This document shows positions 9,582 to 23,400 of a DNA stretch of 64,000 nt, piece by piece. The notes beneath the pieces were generated by a model. That model saw nothing but the letters and a program-made list of their open reading frames with translations, made no database searches and was not told the DNA's origin. Every line of letters begins with the position of its first letter. Position 1 is the first letter of the stretch. A program made the translations under genes and the position numbers. The stretch is from Serilophus lunatus (Eukaryota > Chordata > Aves > Passeriformes > Eurylaimidae), in assembly GCA_013399895.1 (NCBI GenBank), contig VXBA01005112.1, positions 501,365 to 565,364 on the forward strand, in the 5' to 3' direction.

Positions 9582-12500
9582 TCATTTATTTCAGCATCAG
9601 ACTTTATTACAACAGGTGGAAACTTTCAATATTATTGTCTGTCCTCTGCTCTCTGTATCACGGCAGAGGATTTGAACTTTCAGGTGTGCTGCTTCAATGT
9701 TTCATGATTTTTCATGGACTTAAGTCTTCACAAGATTTCACTACTAATTTTAAAAGAGAGAAAATAATCTGAAAGGTTTCCTTGCATGGCTTGCCCAGTG
9801 AATTGGTCATCTAATGGCTTTTTTGGATCTAAAGATCTGCTAATCTCCCTCAAGCCTAAGAGGGGTGACTTGAATGCATTAGACTAAATATTTCAATACT
9901 GACTGCAGCTGTGGGAGGGCAGTGTTTATGTCCTTGAAAAACTTTCTGGACTTGTAGATCATCAGGCTGGGACAGGGGGGCTGCAGCAGCATGGTATTGA
10001 GGAAGGCTGCAAGAAATGAGCCAGGCAGATTTTCTCAGAGTATTGAGATGGTATTCGCACAGTGCTGTTAGAAAGGTCCTTGAATGCCCTTTTCATCACA
10101 TGGCAAATTAGATTTCTTCCTGTCAAAAAGTTAGACTCTAAAAATGGAAAATGTCTGTGGCAGAGATTTCCAGCTGCCAAAAAAGGCTCACTTTCATGAG
10201 GAAAATAATTTAAAATGCTTCTGAGTCATTGTGAAAAATAGAGGCCATGACTGTGTCTGCAAAACCCCACTGAGTCAAGACACTGAAGACAAGCAAAATT
10301 GCATTCATACCACTATGATCATCATCTGTCCATTCAGCGTGCTGCTCTCCAGGAAAAGACAAAGCTGGAGTGACAGCAGAAGGAGCATCCTCTGCCTTTC
10401 TGTGTCACTGCTCATGCTAACCTGTGGCACTGCATGGGAGCGGGAGGGTAGAGGAATGTGAGAAAGAAAACAAGGTTTCTTTTTCCTCCTCTCTTTCCTT
10501 CATCCCTGAACTCTTGATGTAAACTTGCTGTGATAGATGCAGCTCACTGAAAATAGTTTGAGTTTTGTGTGCCATACTAGCAAGTGAATAATCTTCTGCT
10601 GTAAGCAGGATGCCACAAGATAGCAAAAACCTGATGGTAATGGCAGGTGAGATATGATGATGGAGTGCAGCTTCCAGCCCACTAAATCAGTGGCAGAGCA
10701 TTTGGCACATTTGCCAATGCTTCTGCAGCCAGAGAAAAGCCCTGGGGAAACTCTCCCTGCATTTAAAAATTATACTTCAGATACATTTGTTTTATACTAG
10801 GAGTTTGATCATTTATCTTTGCAGCATGGGAACCCTACAGTAACAAGTGATAGTTCTTGTTATATTACTTGTTGCAGCTTCTGCTTCCTGGATTTTCAGA
10901 TTCTCTTCTTCTAGCTGAGAATATACAGTATATATCTCTGCACAACAGCAATTGTCTTGGGTCGTGGAAATTCAAAAATTAGAGTGAATGCTGGACAGAA
11001 TCTGGGAAGAAGCTGTCATGATCAGTTCAGATTTACCTGATTGAACCTCTTATATCAACAGCGACTTACATCTGGAAGTTATTTCATACAATTACAGCAG
11101 ATGGGACAGTCCTTATGTACAGGCTTGTGCTCTGACTTTTGGACAAGTAGAAAACCACTATAAAGATTTCCATTTTGAGACTTTGGTGAGTATAAATCTC
11201 ATTATTATTTAATGTTCTAATATCATACTGACTATTACTAGGGGGAGTTTTCATCATCTCGAATGAAATCCTGAACTTTTCTAGTCAAATTCCTATTGAC
11301 TTCAGTAAGAAAGATTTGCCCCCAGAGCAGTTCAAGAGCTTGAATGACCAGTGAGTAGCCAGGTCCTTCAGCAGTGTGTATTTTTATTGAGTTGACCTCA
11401 TTATGGAGTTGCCTCAGCAAGTCTGCTTAGATTCAGGGGAAGATGCAACTGGAAGAAAGCAGGTGTCTTCCTAATTGGAAAGGGGGAGAAGGCTGAGTTT
11501 TACAAGAGGTATTTAGTGCTAAATAAGGAATAGAATCATTTCTCTGAGGAGCTTGAAATCCTTTTAAAACTTTTATAGCTTTCTATTTCTTTGCCTCTCG
11601 TTCCTACTGCCAGATGGAGCATTTCATGTCCCAGAAGGATGCACTTTTGTATCCTCACCAGGCTTGCCACACTGGGGATGATGGCAGGAGCAGCCGAAAA
11701 ACAAACCTGCTCTTTGAGGGGTGATGGCAACGATTCTGCTCGTGGGGGGCAAAGAGACAGCACTGAACAGGATGTCTTTCACTTCCTGTGCACGGTATTG
11801 TTAAATGTAGGAGTAATGAGCTGTGAATTGCTTCTCTACTGCAGCAGTATGGTCTAAGACATAAATTTTCTACTCAGCATGTTTGTTTGCCCCACCATTG
11901 CAAGAAAACTGGTTCTGAGAGAATGCTTAGGTCCTTTCCTCTGAATAATGAATGCGGTCTATAGCCACATTCTTCTTATTGTGAAAATAGTTCAGATAAA
12001 TCTCCCCTTCACTTCCCTATTTAAATGTGCTATTGTGAACAAAAGACCTGGTGCCACTGCAAGGACTAGTATGAGATTGTTCACCTCATTAGTTGAGATG
12101 GGATTACGATTACAGCGTCTGCACTCTGTTGTACTGCATTCAAACCTTGTCATTGCTTTTGCCAAACTCAAGATCTTCTGGGATGTTTCTTTGAACACCA
12201 TTTCTGTGTTTCCAGCCTGTTCAAGGACGCCTCACTGCCTGTAATGGCTGTATTTAATTTCCTTTACTTAAACATTGCTGGTTTGCTGGGTCTTTATGTC
12301 AGATTTCCTGTTCCACGTTATTAGTATTTAAATTTGCACCCTTTTAAAATCAGATGTCAAATTAACCTCAAACTGCTCTTTTTCCAAGCATTCCTTGCTT
12401 TCTAGAAACCTTGAAAATTAGCCGATTTTCTCTCATGCCTGACACTGGCAGCCAGATATGAGAGCTGACTTCACCAACTGGCAGAGTTCACTAACAAGTG

Positions 12501-15500
12501 GTTGGCTTTGGTGAGTACGTGTGATACTCAAACCAGAAGCCCTGTGGTCCCCTGGCAGCAGATCTGCTATAGGGGTAGCTCCCTGAGAGCTGTGAAAGGG
12601 AACTAACCATGTGCTGTGTCTAGCTTCTGCGAGCTAGAAGCAACTCCTCTCACATTTCCCCCTGCCACGGTAATGTGCTGCCTTGCACGCTGATGGTCCC
12701 AGGGCCAGCTGACACTCGATGGCCTGTGTGGTGCTTGCTCTTCCAGTAGGCTGAAGTCTCAGGTGTTCTCCTGTTCTTAACAGCAAAGTCCTGCCAGTTT
12801 GACCGACATCCCTCCAACAGCCTGCTTTATATAATGAGACATTTCCAGTGATGCCTCCAGTTTTTACATTAATGTTTTCATTTGGTGACGTTCACCTATT
12901 AAAGAAGTCACCCTCCCTGCCCTGGCTGCATTTAGCAGTTGTGCTGGTGGCAGTTCCCCACTGCTATTTCCTTCCTCAAATCCCTTCTGAGGATAGGTGA
13001 AAGTTGCCAAACATACCTCATTTGCCAGCCTGCTCCTGTCCTGTGTCTTCTCAATTCCCACTCATCTGAGGGAGTTGCTAAAAGGTCACCGGTGATTGTC
13101 CTGTGGCTGTCAGAGGTGGATCTGGTGCCCAGTGATTAGGAAGCTGGGTCATCCTCTCTCCCTGCTCATCTGCTCATCCTGATGTCCTTGCAGGCACAAT
13201 TAAGAGGCTTGGGGAGAGCACGCTGTGATGCATCTGTATGAAGAAAGAGGCACAGAACCAGCCCTTTGCTTTTTATTTAAACAGGCTGCAACTACATGAG
13301 CTCTCTATGTCTTTCCCCCATCTTACAGAAAAAACATTAAGTTGAGGGCAGCCTGTGACAAGTTTTGCATTATTTCTGTCATCAAAAATAGAACTTTTGA
13401 TTACCACTGCATCCAGGATAAGGCTACGGCCGTGGAAGATTACTAATAACGTAGCACAAATAATTAAATTTGCATAAAACTGCACAGGGACAATTGTCCT
13501 GTACCACAGCATGGCTGCTTCAAACAAGATACATTCAGAGAGAAAAAAATGTTGTCCTTTTTAAACATGATCTCGCAGGAGTTAGTTCCTCTGATTTTCT
13601 AAGTCTTTTATTTTCCCCTTATTACAGGACTATCCATACAATATAACAACTTTATTTTCTGTATATTTTATGGCTCTGTGTGTTGTGGAGGCTTAAAGCA
13701 TAGCAATAGCCATACAACAAAAAGTCATAACACACCATGTGAAGAGCATACAACACAAATCTTTTATTAAAGGGAAATGAAAGATGGCCACAGTTAAATT
13801 ACTGAGCTAGGTCACAGGAGAACTGAAAAATTCCCTGAGGTTTATGTCATTCCTCCTTGGCATTGTTTCCCTAAAATATTGCCCTCAGTATTTAACTACA
13901 AGCTTTGTATACTGTCTTATGGCATATATATACTCTGTACTTTGTTCAGCTAGCTGCAATCTTTTACAAGGCCCCTAAATACCTATTTATATGTAAATCA
14001 CAAATCAGTAACTTTTTTTCCCATCACATTCACCAAGGATTATTATACTGAGATTTGGAACGTTACGTGGTGATTAGACAAGATTTTAAATGTTTGCTTA
14101 GAGTGTCATAGACAAAACTCACCAATTCACTTGTCTTTCATAAAATGCATACATTTTATTAAATAATATCACAAGTATTTGTAATTACAAAATTACAAAT
14201 AAAATCATTTTTAAAAAAGGTAACCAGCATCTGTTTGCATTCACATTTTAAATATAAGGAGCATTTAGAAGATGAGTACAGGACCCTGAGCTTTAGTTTA
14301 TTGCAGCTTTTGTCTAGACTCTTATTAAATTTGCTTGTTAATTCAGATATATCTAAACAGCATTTCCAGTTTTACATCAATAGTTTGCCAACATGAATAT
14401 TTAGAAAATTAGAATATTTTTCCAAAATGATGGACTGCTTGTTATTTTCTAAGGGTGAAGCCCATATTTAAGCTGTTTTCCTCTGTTGCAATAGAGTTTC
14501 TGCATCATTCTTGCTGTTATAAATTCTTAGAAATCTGTTCATTTTTTCTGTTTAATTTCAAGTTTAACATAGTCCTTTGAGGATGATAATGCCATCTAAT
14601 GAGTCCTGTGAAGAGAGTCTTCTGCTGTCTCAAAGTGCTCATATAGCAAGGAGCAGAAAGCTGAGATTCCGTTATCCTGTTTATGACATGACTACAAATG
14701 ATACACACTGCTGGAGAGAAGGTAATTTAATGGCCATTATTACTGTACAATCTCCTTTGAAGCTGCCAGCTTCAAAAACAGGTCCAGTTGTATATCTTCA
14801 TTTGAAACCTTTGCTGAGCTTTTCATCAAAGCATAATAAACAGCTTCCCTTTCTCACACATCCAAATTAACCACTTTCCTCATCTAACCAAAGGGAGAGA
14901 TACTTCGAGGTCCAGGCATATGTAGTAACTCTTGAAATATGGCATAAAGAGAAGCAACATGCAAATTAGATTACTGAGGTACTTTGAAAGGATTCGCTTC
15001 CCTTATAGAGTGTGCAACATGGCTGGTAAATCAATGCAGTTGTAAAATAAATTATTTAAACTAATACATTGTTAACTTCACATTTTAGTGAAGCATCTCA
15101 TTAAGATGCAGAAACATGGAAATTTGATGCATTTATGAAAGTACAAGACAATATTCAGGTGGTTTGTGAGGTGGCAGGTTTGGCTCCTCCTGTGCCTGAA
15201 GTCACAAGAGCAGATTCTCAGCTGTGGGGTTGATATGCTCTACAGATGTCCTCCAGCCCAGTTCCTTCAGCTGCTGACCTTGGTACCTGATATATGGACC
15301 CATCACTCAGAACTTGGCTGCAGGGAGTCTGGAGTACTCGTAAAGGTTTTACAAGCTACAAGGGAATTTGGTATTTGAAATAATTTCTTTGTGGAAGGAC
15401 ACAGGGGACTATTTTATAACCTTGTGCTTTTTTTTATAAACTGAGCCTTCTCTGTGAGTTTAATCTGTCCTCCCTTCCCTGCTTAACTGCAATAGGCACA

Positions 15501-18500
15501 ATGCTAATTCTGTCTCTGTGGAGCTATTTCTCTTAAATAATGTTGTGTGCTCTACTGCAGTCCCTTGCTCCTTCGGGTCGGTAAGGGCCAAGTACATTTA
15601 GAACATGATCCTTTATGGCTTGATGTCAGGGAATACAGGAATTTTTCATTAGGAGGAAAAAAAAATTGGGAAAGACTGTGGCAAACTTAGGTCTATTTTC
15701 TACAAGGAAAAGGTACAAATCTAACATCACCCCAGCAAAGTCCATCAAATGCCTGAGGGAGTCAAAAAAGTCACAAATGCCCAGGGATGAACCAGCTGCC
15801 AGGAGGTTACAAAAGATGACAAGATCTTGGGCACAACAAGGGAAAGGAAGAGTTGGCCAGTTTCTGGTTCTCTGATTTAACCTTTAAGTCAAAAGGGCAG
15901 ATGAAGCTGAAACAAAACAATGTGAAAATTAAGGGAGGGATCCTCACAGATCCCATTACTCTTCGCTTGGGTTTCTCTTCCACCTGGATAAAGGCACAGA
16001 GGCCTTTGTGCAGATGGCATCCACACACAAAACACCTTCTAGGTAATCCAGCAAAATCACTGTATAACTTTGGCTGTTTTATTGATGGCCTCAGAGAGCA
16101 AATAAGTGTCAGGAAATCAGGGAACTTTCATATGATTGTGAAACTCAGAGGAACATGGCATCTCTATGGTTTGGACTTCAATTTCAAATCACCTTGAACA
16201 TTAGCAAGGCTCTACTGGATGTGTTTTTTCTTTGTCATACTACAGTCTACTATTAATAACAGCTGTACATACTTCAAGGAAGATTGTCTCTGTATATGAA
16301 ATCCTAGAAGAGATGAGGCTGGCTTCAAAATTACTAAATAGAAGGAAGGGACATATTGTTAATATTTACCAAAAATATTATTCTGCAAACAGGAAAATCT
16401 TGAAGTGAATCCATGGAAGCAAGAAGAATTTTTGAATCCTTCATAATCAGTTCCAAATATTGGACAGCAAGTTTCCTGAATTTATATATTCCTGCTGTGA
16501 ATTTATATATTCCTTCATAAGTTATGAAACCAATTTCAATACAAACAGCAGAGAAGAGTAGCCCCCTCTGTGTGTGGTATTGCTATGCAACTATTGGTAT
16601 TAAATCAACATTAAAAACCAGTAAGAGATGGCTATGTAAAACCAGAATAAAAAGAACATCGTTAGGATGCTTTGAAAAGCAACTGGGATATCAGGGGAAA
16701 GTGTGTGTCCTGCTCTGACTATGCACCAAACTCTACATGAAAACCTGTTAATCACTTGGAAATCATACACAGGAAATTCCAATATAGCCAGCTTTTTAAT
16801 ACATTTGCCAGTAACATAAAAAGGTGTTGCCATAGGGACTCCAAACAGTTAGGCTGCAATATTGGATCACTTCAGTGGGACAACAGAGTTGTCCTGAATA
16901 GACAGCTTGGTACTCAAATGGACTGTACTATTCAGATCAGTGCAGCACTGCATGACGTAAGGATTTTTGCCTTGAATTCTAACTTTCAATACAGCTTTGC
17001 AATTATTTGCATTTTAAAAAGGTGTCACTTTTAACCTGAGCACTGCATTTGAGTACTTTCATAGGAGCACAGCATGTGCCTTGTTCTGTGCCAACCCGTT
17101 ACCTCTCAGGAAAGTTGCTCCATCACTGACTTCAGTCCTGAAATCTTGAAGTTGTTCTTCTGTTAGTGCTATAATCAAGTGATGCTGGATGTGTCAAGTA
17201 AACTTCACACCTCTGAGTAGAATTGCTGCCTACATTTGGATCATGGGGCCTGAGGTATCTGATGCCTGGGGCTGCTGTATCAGACATGGCTGGATCAATG
17301 GAGTCCACTAGTGTCACAGAAAGGGAAGAGCCTGCTTGATGAAAACATGATGGAGCGTATATGGAGGTTTAAGTTTGCATATAAGCCTTGAGCTGTTCTG
17401 TCCTGTTTCCAAATTTGATCTGCTTGGTATTACTGGGAGGAAGAGGAAAATGAGAATATCATTAAAATAAGATCCTGTTGTGTTATCAATAACAGGTCTA
17501 CTGCATTTCAGAAATACGTTAGTTTCAGTTAATGTGCAGTGGGTGCTAAAGAAATATTTAAACTATCTTTCAAGGATTTAAATGAAAATTGGCTTCTATA
17601 AATACCAGCTGGTTTACTTGAATGCATCCAACTGTGACAAAGAAGTAGTAGAAGGGGAAATAAATCAGAAGGAATTAAAATGCATTTGTTTTGAGAAGTG
17701 ACTACTGATTTCAGGGAAAAGCCATATCGGGTTGAATAAAAGTGATGAATATTTGCTCATTTATTTAAACCATATTTTTTCCATGTATCAGTATCAGTTT
17801 CTCTGTTAATGAAACAAATTCAATTAAATGGGTTCAGTAAAACCATATCAATTAGAAAATTTAAACTGGCAATAGTAGTGGTAACTACACAAGTCTTTGA
17901 TGCAAAAAGAATAATCCCATTGAAATTGATAAAATAAGCACAGAATTAATCCCAGGTACTGGACTGAATATAAATGAGATATCCTGGATGTACAGTTTGT
18001 GTGTATTTCTACTACATAGTGTATAACCACGAGCAGCAATTAGCCTGGTACTTAAGAGTGGATGTAACTGTTAACATATGCATAGCTGTTCTTTAACAAA
18101 TCAAGATAGGAGATGCAAGAGTTTGTGACTCTTGGATCATATGCATCGGAGAAAGAAAAATGGAAAATCAAGACATTTAGGGAAGGTCAGAATTATACAG
18201 TGAGGCATGTTCATTTAATGTTTTGCCATATTATTATCTTGTTTCTTTTATTTAGTTTTAAACCTGTGCATAGCTTTTACTGCATTAGGAAGTGAATTTA
18301 TGTTTGACTTAATAGAGACAAAACAAAAGTATATTACAGAGCTAAAGATTTAAGAAAGAGAGGAGCTGGTCTTCTGTGTGAACTTCCTGCTCTTCTGTTC
18401 TAGGCTGGAGCAACTACAGCTGTGATTGAGGTGAAGCCACACTGAGGAATACTCTGTGCAAACGGGTACCATCCCATTACTGCCTGAACTTGGTTTGCTC

Positions 18501-18954
18501 CAGTCATGTTTCCTTTGGGCATACTAAGGAGCTGAAAGTAAACTTCAGGCAGTATGTAAACTTGTGAGAATTGTGCTCTCAAATTTAGGAAACCCCATAT
18601 TCCTCCATAAATGTAGGAAGGTCAAAGAGTTAATGGGGAATGTGTTTAAATACATATGTTCTTGCCCTCCAAGCTCAGCTCCATAGTTTTGGAGCATCCC
18701 TCAATCAAAAATTTCCAATCCCAATTCTCACTTTAGTAGAATTTTGGCAATGGAACTTGTAGTTAGCAAAGGAAATCCATTTTTCTCAAGCTGAGGAACA
18801 TTCCTGTTTTCTTTTGATTTTTGTATGTGCCTCATGAAGAAAGGGCCATGAGATCATTTTTTTAGGATCGAGGCATTCTGATTTTAGGAGATCTCTGTCT
18901 TGCCTTAGTGAAGTTCTGAAGTGCATTTTATATATTTGAAACTATTTCCCCCTG
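9582..18954. other. Non-coding unique sequence
   Basis: No gene or transposon is recognisable. Base composition rises in GC around 12530-13200 without a CpG cluster. A perfect 10-bp inverted repeat with a 4-nt spacer lies at 14177-14200. ATGCAAAT occurs at 14959-14966. A 21-bp-offset two-copy direct repeat (TGAATTTATATATTCCT) starts at about 16477. All open frames are short and without domains. Confidence 0.72.
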
Positions 18955-19170
18955 CAAAAAAAAGCAAAAAAACAAAACAGAACAAAAACCCCAAGGGAAA
19001 AACAAAACAAAACCAAACCAAAAACAAAACAAAAAACCCCCCCAAAAACAACAAAAAACCCCCTACTAATCAACCAGACAAAAAAAAAACAAAAACAAAA
19101 CAAAAAAAAACAAAAAACAAACAAACAAAAAAAAAAACCCCACCAAACCACAACAACAAACCCAAAAAAG
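18955..19170. repeat. A/C-only low-complexity tract
   Basis: About 215 bp composed almost wholly of A and C on the plus strand (AAAAC and CCCC units), with roughly ten G or T in total. Codons made only of A and C contain no stops, which explains the spurious 88- and 69-codon open frames across it on both strands. It is most simply a decayed (AAAAC)n-type repeat. Confidence 0.9.
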
Positions 19171-19982
19171 CCTCCACATCCAACTGATTAATCACATTTC
19201 CTATGCTGTGATTTTGCCAATTTAAACCAGTGGTTTTACTCCTCAGCAGATGAAACTATCAGACGTCCAAAGACAGTCAGGGTCACAGTTTCATGTGGTG
19301 CACCAGTATGGCACAAGTCTACAGTTTTACCCCAGGTGAGGAGTAGGTAGGTAGGTCTGCTTTGTAATAAACGTTATTCTGCTTCCACATCCCTTTTTCA
19401 CTGCTTAGCAACTCCTTGCTTCCACAGTAATAAAATAACTGAGCAGCTATTAGTGAAGTGCAAGAATATTTGAACCAGGGTCCCTTCTTATACCAGAAGA
19501 GATGTTGATCTGTTCTGTAACATCTTCTTTTCCAGATGGCTACGCAGAATCTGCTGGTTTCACTAATGATTTTATAATGTATTTTAATCTGACACGACAA
19601 TTGCCTAGATCATTCTTGCAGATATATTTCTTAAAAGCTGGATAAATGTATCTAGTAGTATCACATCATCTGAATGTAATTGGAGAAAACCACAGGCTTC
19701 CTACCTGCATTAATCAACTGTTGATGAGCTTAATTAATCTCTCAAATCTAAATAGAGAAAGAGAAATGAGAGCTATTTGCTTGAAAGCCAGAATAGCAAG
19801 TTTTGAAAGCATAAGAGCTGTCCTGTTTACAGGTAGAGGTGTGTGTACTGATTAGTGTCTCGCTTAAAACTGTTCATCTCTGTGAAGGCAACACACTCAA
19901 ACCCTTGGGGATTTGTTTAGTTCCAAAACACAATTTCTCTCCCAAGACAAACTTTGTCTAAAGCTCTACTGTTTTATGTCAT
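19171..19982. other. Non-coding unique sequence
   Basis: Sequence between the A/C tract and a CR1 element. I see no gene, repeat family or conserved motif that I can name. Confidence 0.7.
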
Positions 19983-20470
19983 AGAATCATAAAATGGCTT
20001 GGTTTAAAGATCATCTAATTCCAACCTCCCTCTGCCATGGGCAAGGATGCTTTTCAATTGCCCAGGCTGTTCAGAGCTCCATGCAATTTGGCCTTGAACA
20101 CTTCCAGAGATAGGACACCCACAGCTTCTCTGGGCAACCTATTCCAGTGCCTCACCACCCTCACAGTAAAGAAGTTTTTCCTAATGTTTAATCTAAACCT
20201 ACTCTTTTTTCAGTTTAAAGCCATTCTCCCTTGTCCTGTCACCACATGCTCTTGTAAAAAGTCCCTCTCCATCTTTTTTGTAGGCTCCATTCGTGTACTG
20301 AAAGGCTGCAATTAGGTCACTCCTAAATTGTCACTTCTCCAGGTTGAACAATCCCAGTTCTCTCGGCCTTTACTCATAGGAGAGGTGCTCCCTCCCTATA
20401 ATCATCTTGGTGGTGCTCTTCTGGACTCACTCCAACAGGTCAATGCCTTTCTTGTGCTGGGGACATCACT
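19983..20470 (-). mobile_element. CR1 LINE fragment with ORF2 C-terminus and 3' tail
   Basis: The 3' end is at the low coordinate: CATAGAATCATAAAATGGCTT then AAAGATCATCTAATTCCAACC. Minus-strand translation of about 20110-20200 gives RKNFFTVRVVRHWNRL, the hallmark near the end of CR1 ORF2. The copy is 5'-truncated at about 20470, as nearly all CR1 insertions are. Frames are interrupted, so it is non-functional. Similarity to the remembered consensus is higher here than for the copy at 39835-40200, suggesting a younger insertion. Confidence 0.95.
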
Positions 20471-23400
20471 AATACCTCACAGGACTTAGCTACTTCATTA
20501 CTCTTCACTGTAAATCTATTTCCTTGGAGAGTAAATGTTTAATTTTTATTAATATTTTAACAAATTTATAGGGACTATAAGAACTAAAATAGTAACAGGA
20601 TACCCATATACAGTCTTCTTTTAGGATGCCCTGTTTTGCAATATCTCTATTACAATTTGGGTGGCCGAATGATGCTTAAATAGAACTAGCCATCATATGT
20701 GAAAATTAGGCAGAAATAACAACACGTGCTGGTAACAAGAATTTATGCTTTAAGTGTAAGACAAACAAGTGCTCCTTTTCATAACTTTTTACATTTATAT
20801 CATATTTTGATTAGGGATAATTTTGCCAAACTCTGTTAAGCTGCCGGCAGTCTCAAATTTAGGAAGTGAGCTTTGTCTTCATCTGCTTCCTGACCAAGTT
20901 CGTAGCTTCCTCAAGCTAGCAGATTCAAGGAAACTAAATCCATGGAGAGAATTGTTTTGTCCAGTCTGACCTTTCTATTATGAACTATTAGATCCTATTG
21001 ACTCTGCTGAGCTGTAATGTGTGCTTAACAAATGCATGCTAACCAGCAAGGCCTCTGCGGTTGCTTGGAAGTGATACAGACAGAAACCCTACCACTTCTT
21101 TTAATCACTTTTTCCAGTGGTTAGTCACCCTTACTGTTACAGATTTGTGCTTTATTCCTAATTAGAACTTGTCTGGCATCAATTTCCAGCCAGTAGTTTT
21201 ACTGGGCACAGGGGTGGATGCCTCTTAGGTCTCTCACTCTTTCTGTCACATAATTGATTTTTCATGAACATCACAAAGTAAGGCTGAAATTAGCCCAGCA
21301 AAGCAATACCAAACATGTAGGATCAGGAAGCCTTTCTGCATGATATGGAGGTAATTTTTTATCCTATTTATTCTAATATTCTATTGAGGTTTGCATCAAG
21401 TTAGTGGATACTCTTTAACCGTGACTTCCTCTGAGGCAGCACATTGTTGATGCTAATACTGAGAAAATATATTAATCATTTGGCCTCTGGCACACTCTGC
21501 TCTCCATCTCTCCCTAGCTCATTCTCCCATTTCTGGTAATCGACTTGCAATTTCTCTATCTCACTGATAGTTCAGACACGTGTAATCCTGATCTCTGTTC
21601 CACAAATATGGGCTTGTAAAACTGGTGCCTCTGGATTGCTTTAGGCTCCTCTGCATGTAGGTACACATCTCTTGTATGTGTAATCTCATTATATAGGCAT
21701 AGGGATGCATATGCAGATGCTCTCAAGCATTACATCTTGTTTAGATAATAGCATTAGTTGATAGCAGTTGATTTACAAGGGCTCTTGATATTTTCATTAA
21801 GTGGATTGCTTATGCACTTAATTTATTTTTAAATGTTTGCACTTTAGGTCTAGTTGTAGGTGTTCCCTTATGGAATTGACTAGAGTTTTATAGTTCAGAA
21901 AACGAAGAATAAAAATGAAACAAAAGTTTTACCAGTTTTGATGGTAATTTGCTGACTAGTGATACTCAGTGTCTTCCTCTACACCTCAGAAATCCAAACT
22001 GACTGAAATTTCTTAAAATCTTTTTCTAAAAAGAGGCCAGTGGGGCTGTAAATTTGATCATGACAGTCTTCCTGGTCTGGGATGCAATTTGTGGTCAGAA
22101 GGATCTAGTTATAGCATACAAGAAAAAGCAAGCACCAGTAAACCAGATTTTGTGCATCCCTCTTATTCCAGGACTGGTTCCCACATCCAATGTATGTATT
22201 CCAGCAATCTCAGTGTGGAGACTATTTCTTTCAGCCATTGAATCTGTTCCACTTAGTTTAAATAGAAGTTCTAACTCTAGAAATGTTGTTATGTCAGAAA
22301 TTTCTTTGATTCTGAATAAAAAGAGTATTTATTTCAGTGTTTCCTGCAAATCAGAATTAAAGAAAAATCTTGTTTTGGAAAATTTCAGAAGAAGTAGATT
22401 TAAAAGTATTTTTTTTAGATTCTTTCCATCATTAGCCCTGTTACCTAAATTTAATATTCCCTTTAATTATCAGAGAAAATTACTGATACAGATTACTACA
22501 GGGCATAGCAGCCTGTTACCATTCTCGCACATAGCACAGCAATCTTGCCTTTGTTCCCCATGACTGCACCATGGATAAAACTTTTAGGCTGACCATTATA
22601 AATAGAAGAACATCAGTAGAAAAGAACATGTTGTGTGGGTTTTGGTGAAAATAATGTTAGCTTTGAGGTAATAGCATAACATAGAGTGAGTAGCACACCT
22701 TCTATCGGCAGACAGCCCCTTTTATTTTTAGTTTGGTAACATAGTATTTTCTCTCCTATGAAAAGATCATTAGTGACATGTCCATTACCTTAATATTAAA
22801 AAAAAAATAATGTGGGTTGGGTCTTTATTTTTCAAAGTCACGAGATAAATGCTAGCAAAAAATTTGATTAAAATATTCAGTGCAAGAAACTGGGAATCTG
22901 AATGCAAACGTTTTACTCTTTCCACTTTATATGCCAGAAGCTATTGCTCTGTGTGTGGGTGGATGAAAAACAAAGAGTTTCAGTGAAGTCTAGATAGGAT
23001 GCCAAATGTCAGTGCTGTCTTTGGAACACCTTTATGACCAGTGATAGCTTATCTGGGCTCAGATAAAGCAAAATTATTCAAAATGTTAATAAAAGTATCT
23101 GTTTGTCTCTCCTCTGCTAAATGGCAACTTATTGATTTCTTCCCTGTGCTATTACAGTAGCAAAATTTGAAATGTTTTGAAAACATCCCTTAGAGCCACA
23201 CAACGATAATTAAGAGCATAGCAAGTACTGAGCAGTAAGTAGCTGATAATGACGGAGTCTAATGTAGATTGAATGCAATTAATCATGGATACTACCCATA
23301 GAGCTTTGGATTTATACTCAGTTATTATGAAGCACTGATGAGGTCCCCTCTTGATCTTTCACAATGTATGTATTAAGAGTATCTCTTCACCATAAGCAGA

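Noticed and set aside
18921..19187. Lysine/asparagine-rich 88-codon frame and a phenylalanine-rich frame on the other strand
   Set aside because: Direct result of the A/C-only tract, which cannot contain stop codons on the plus strand.
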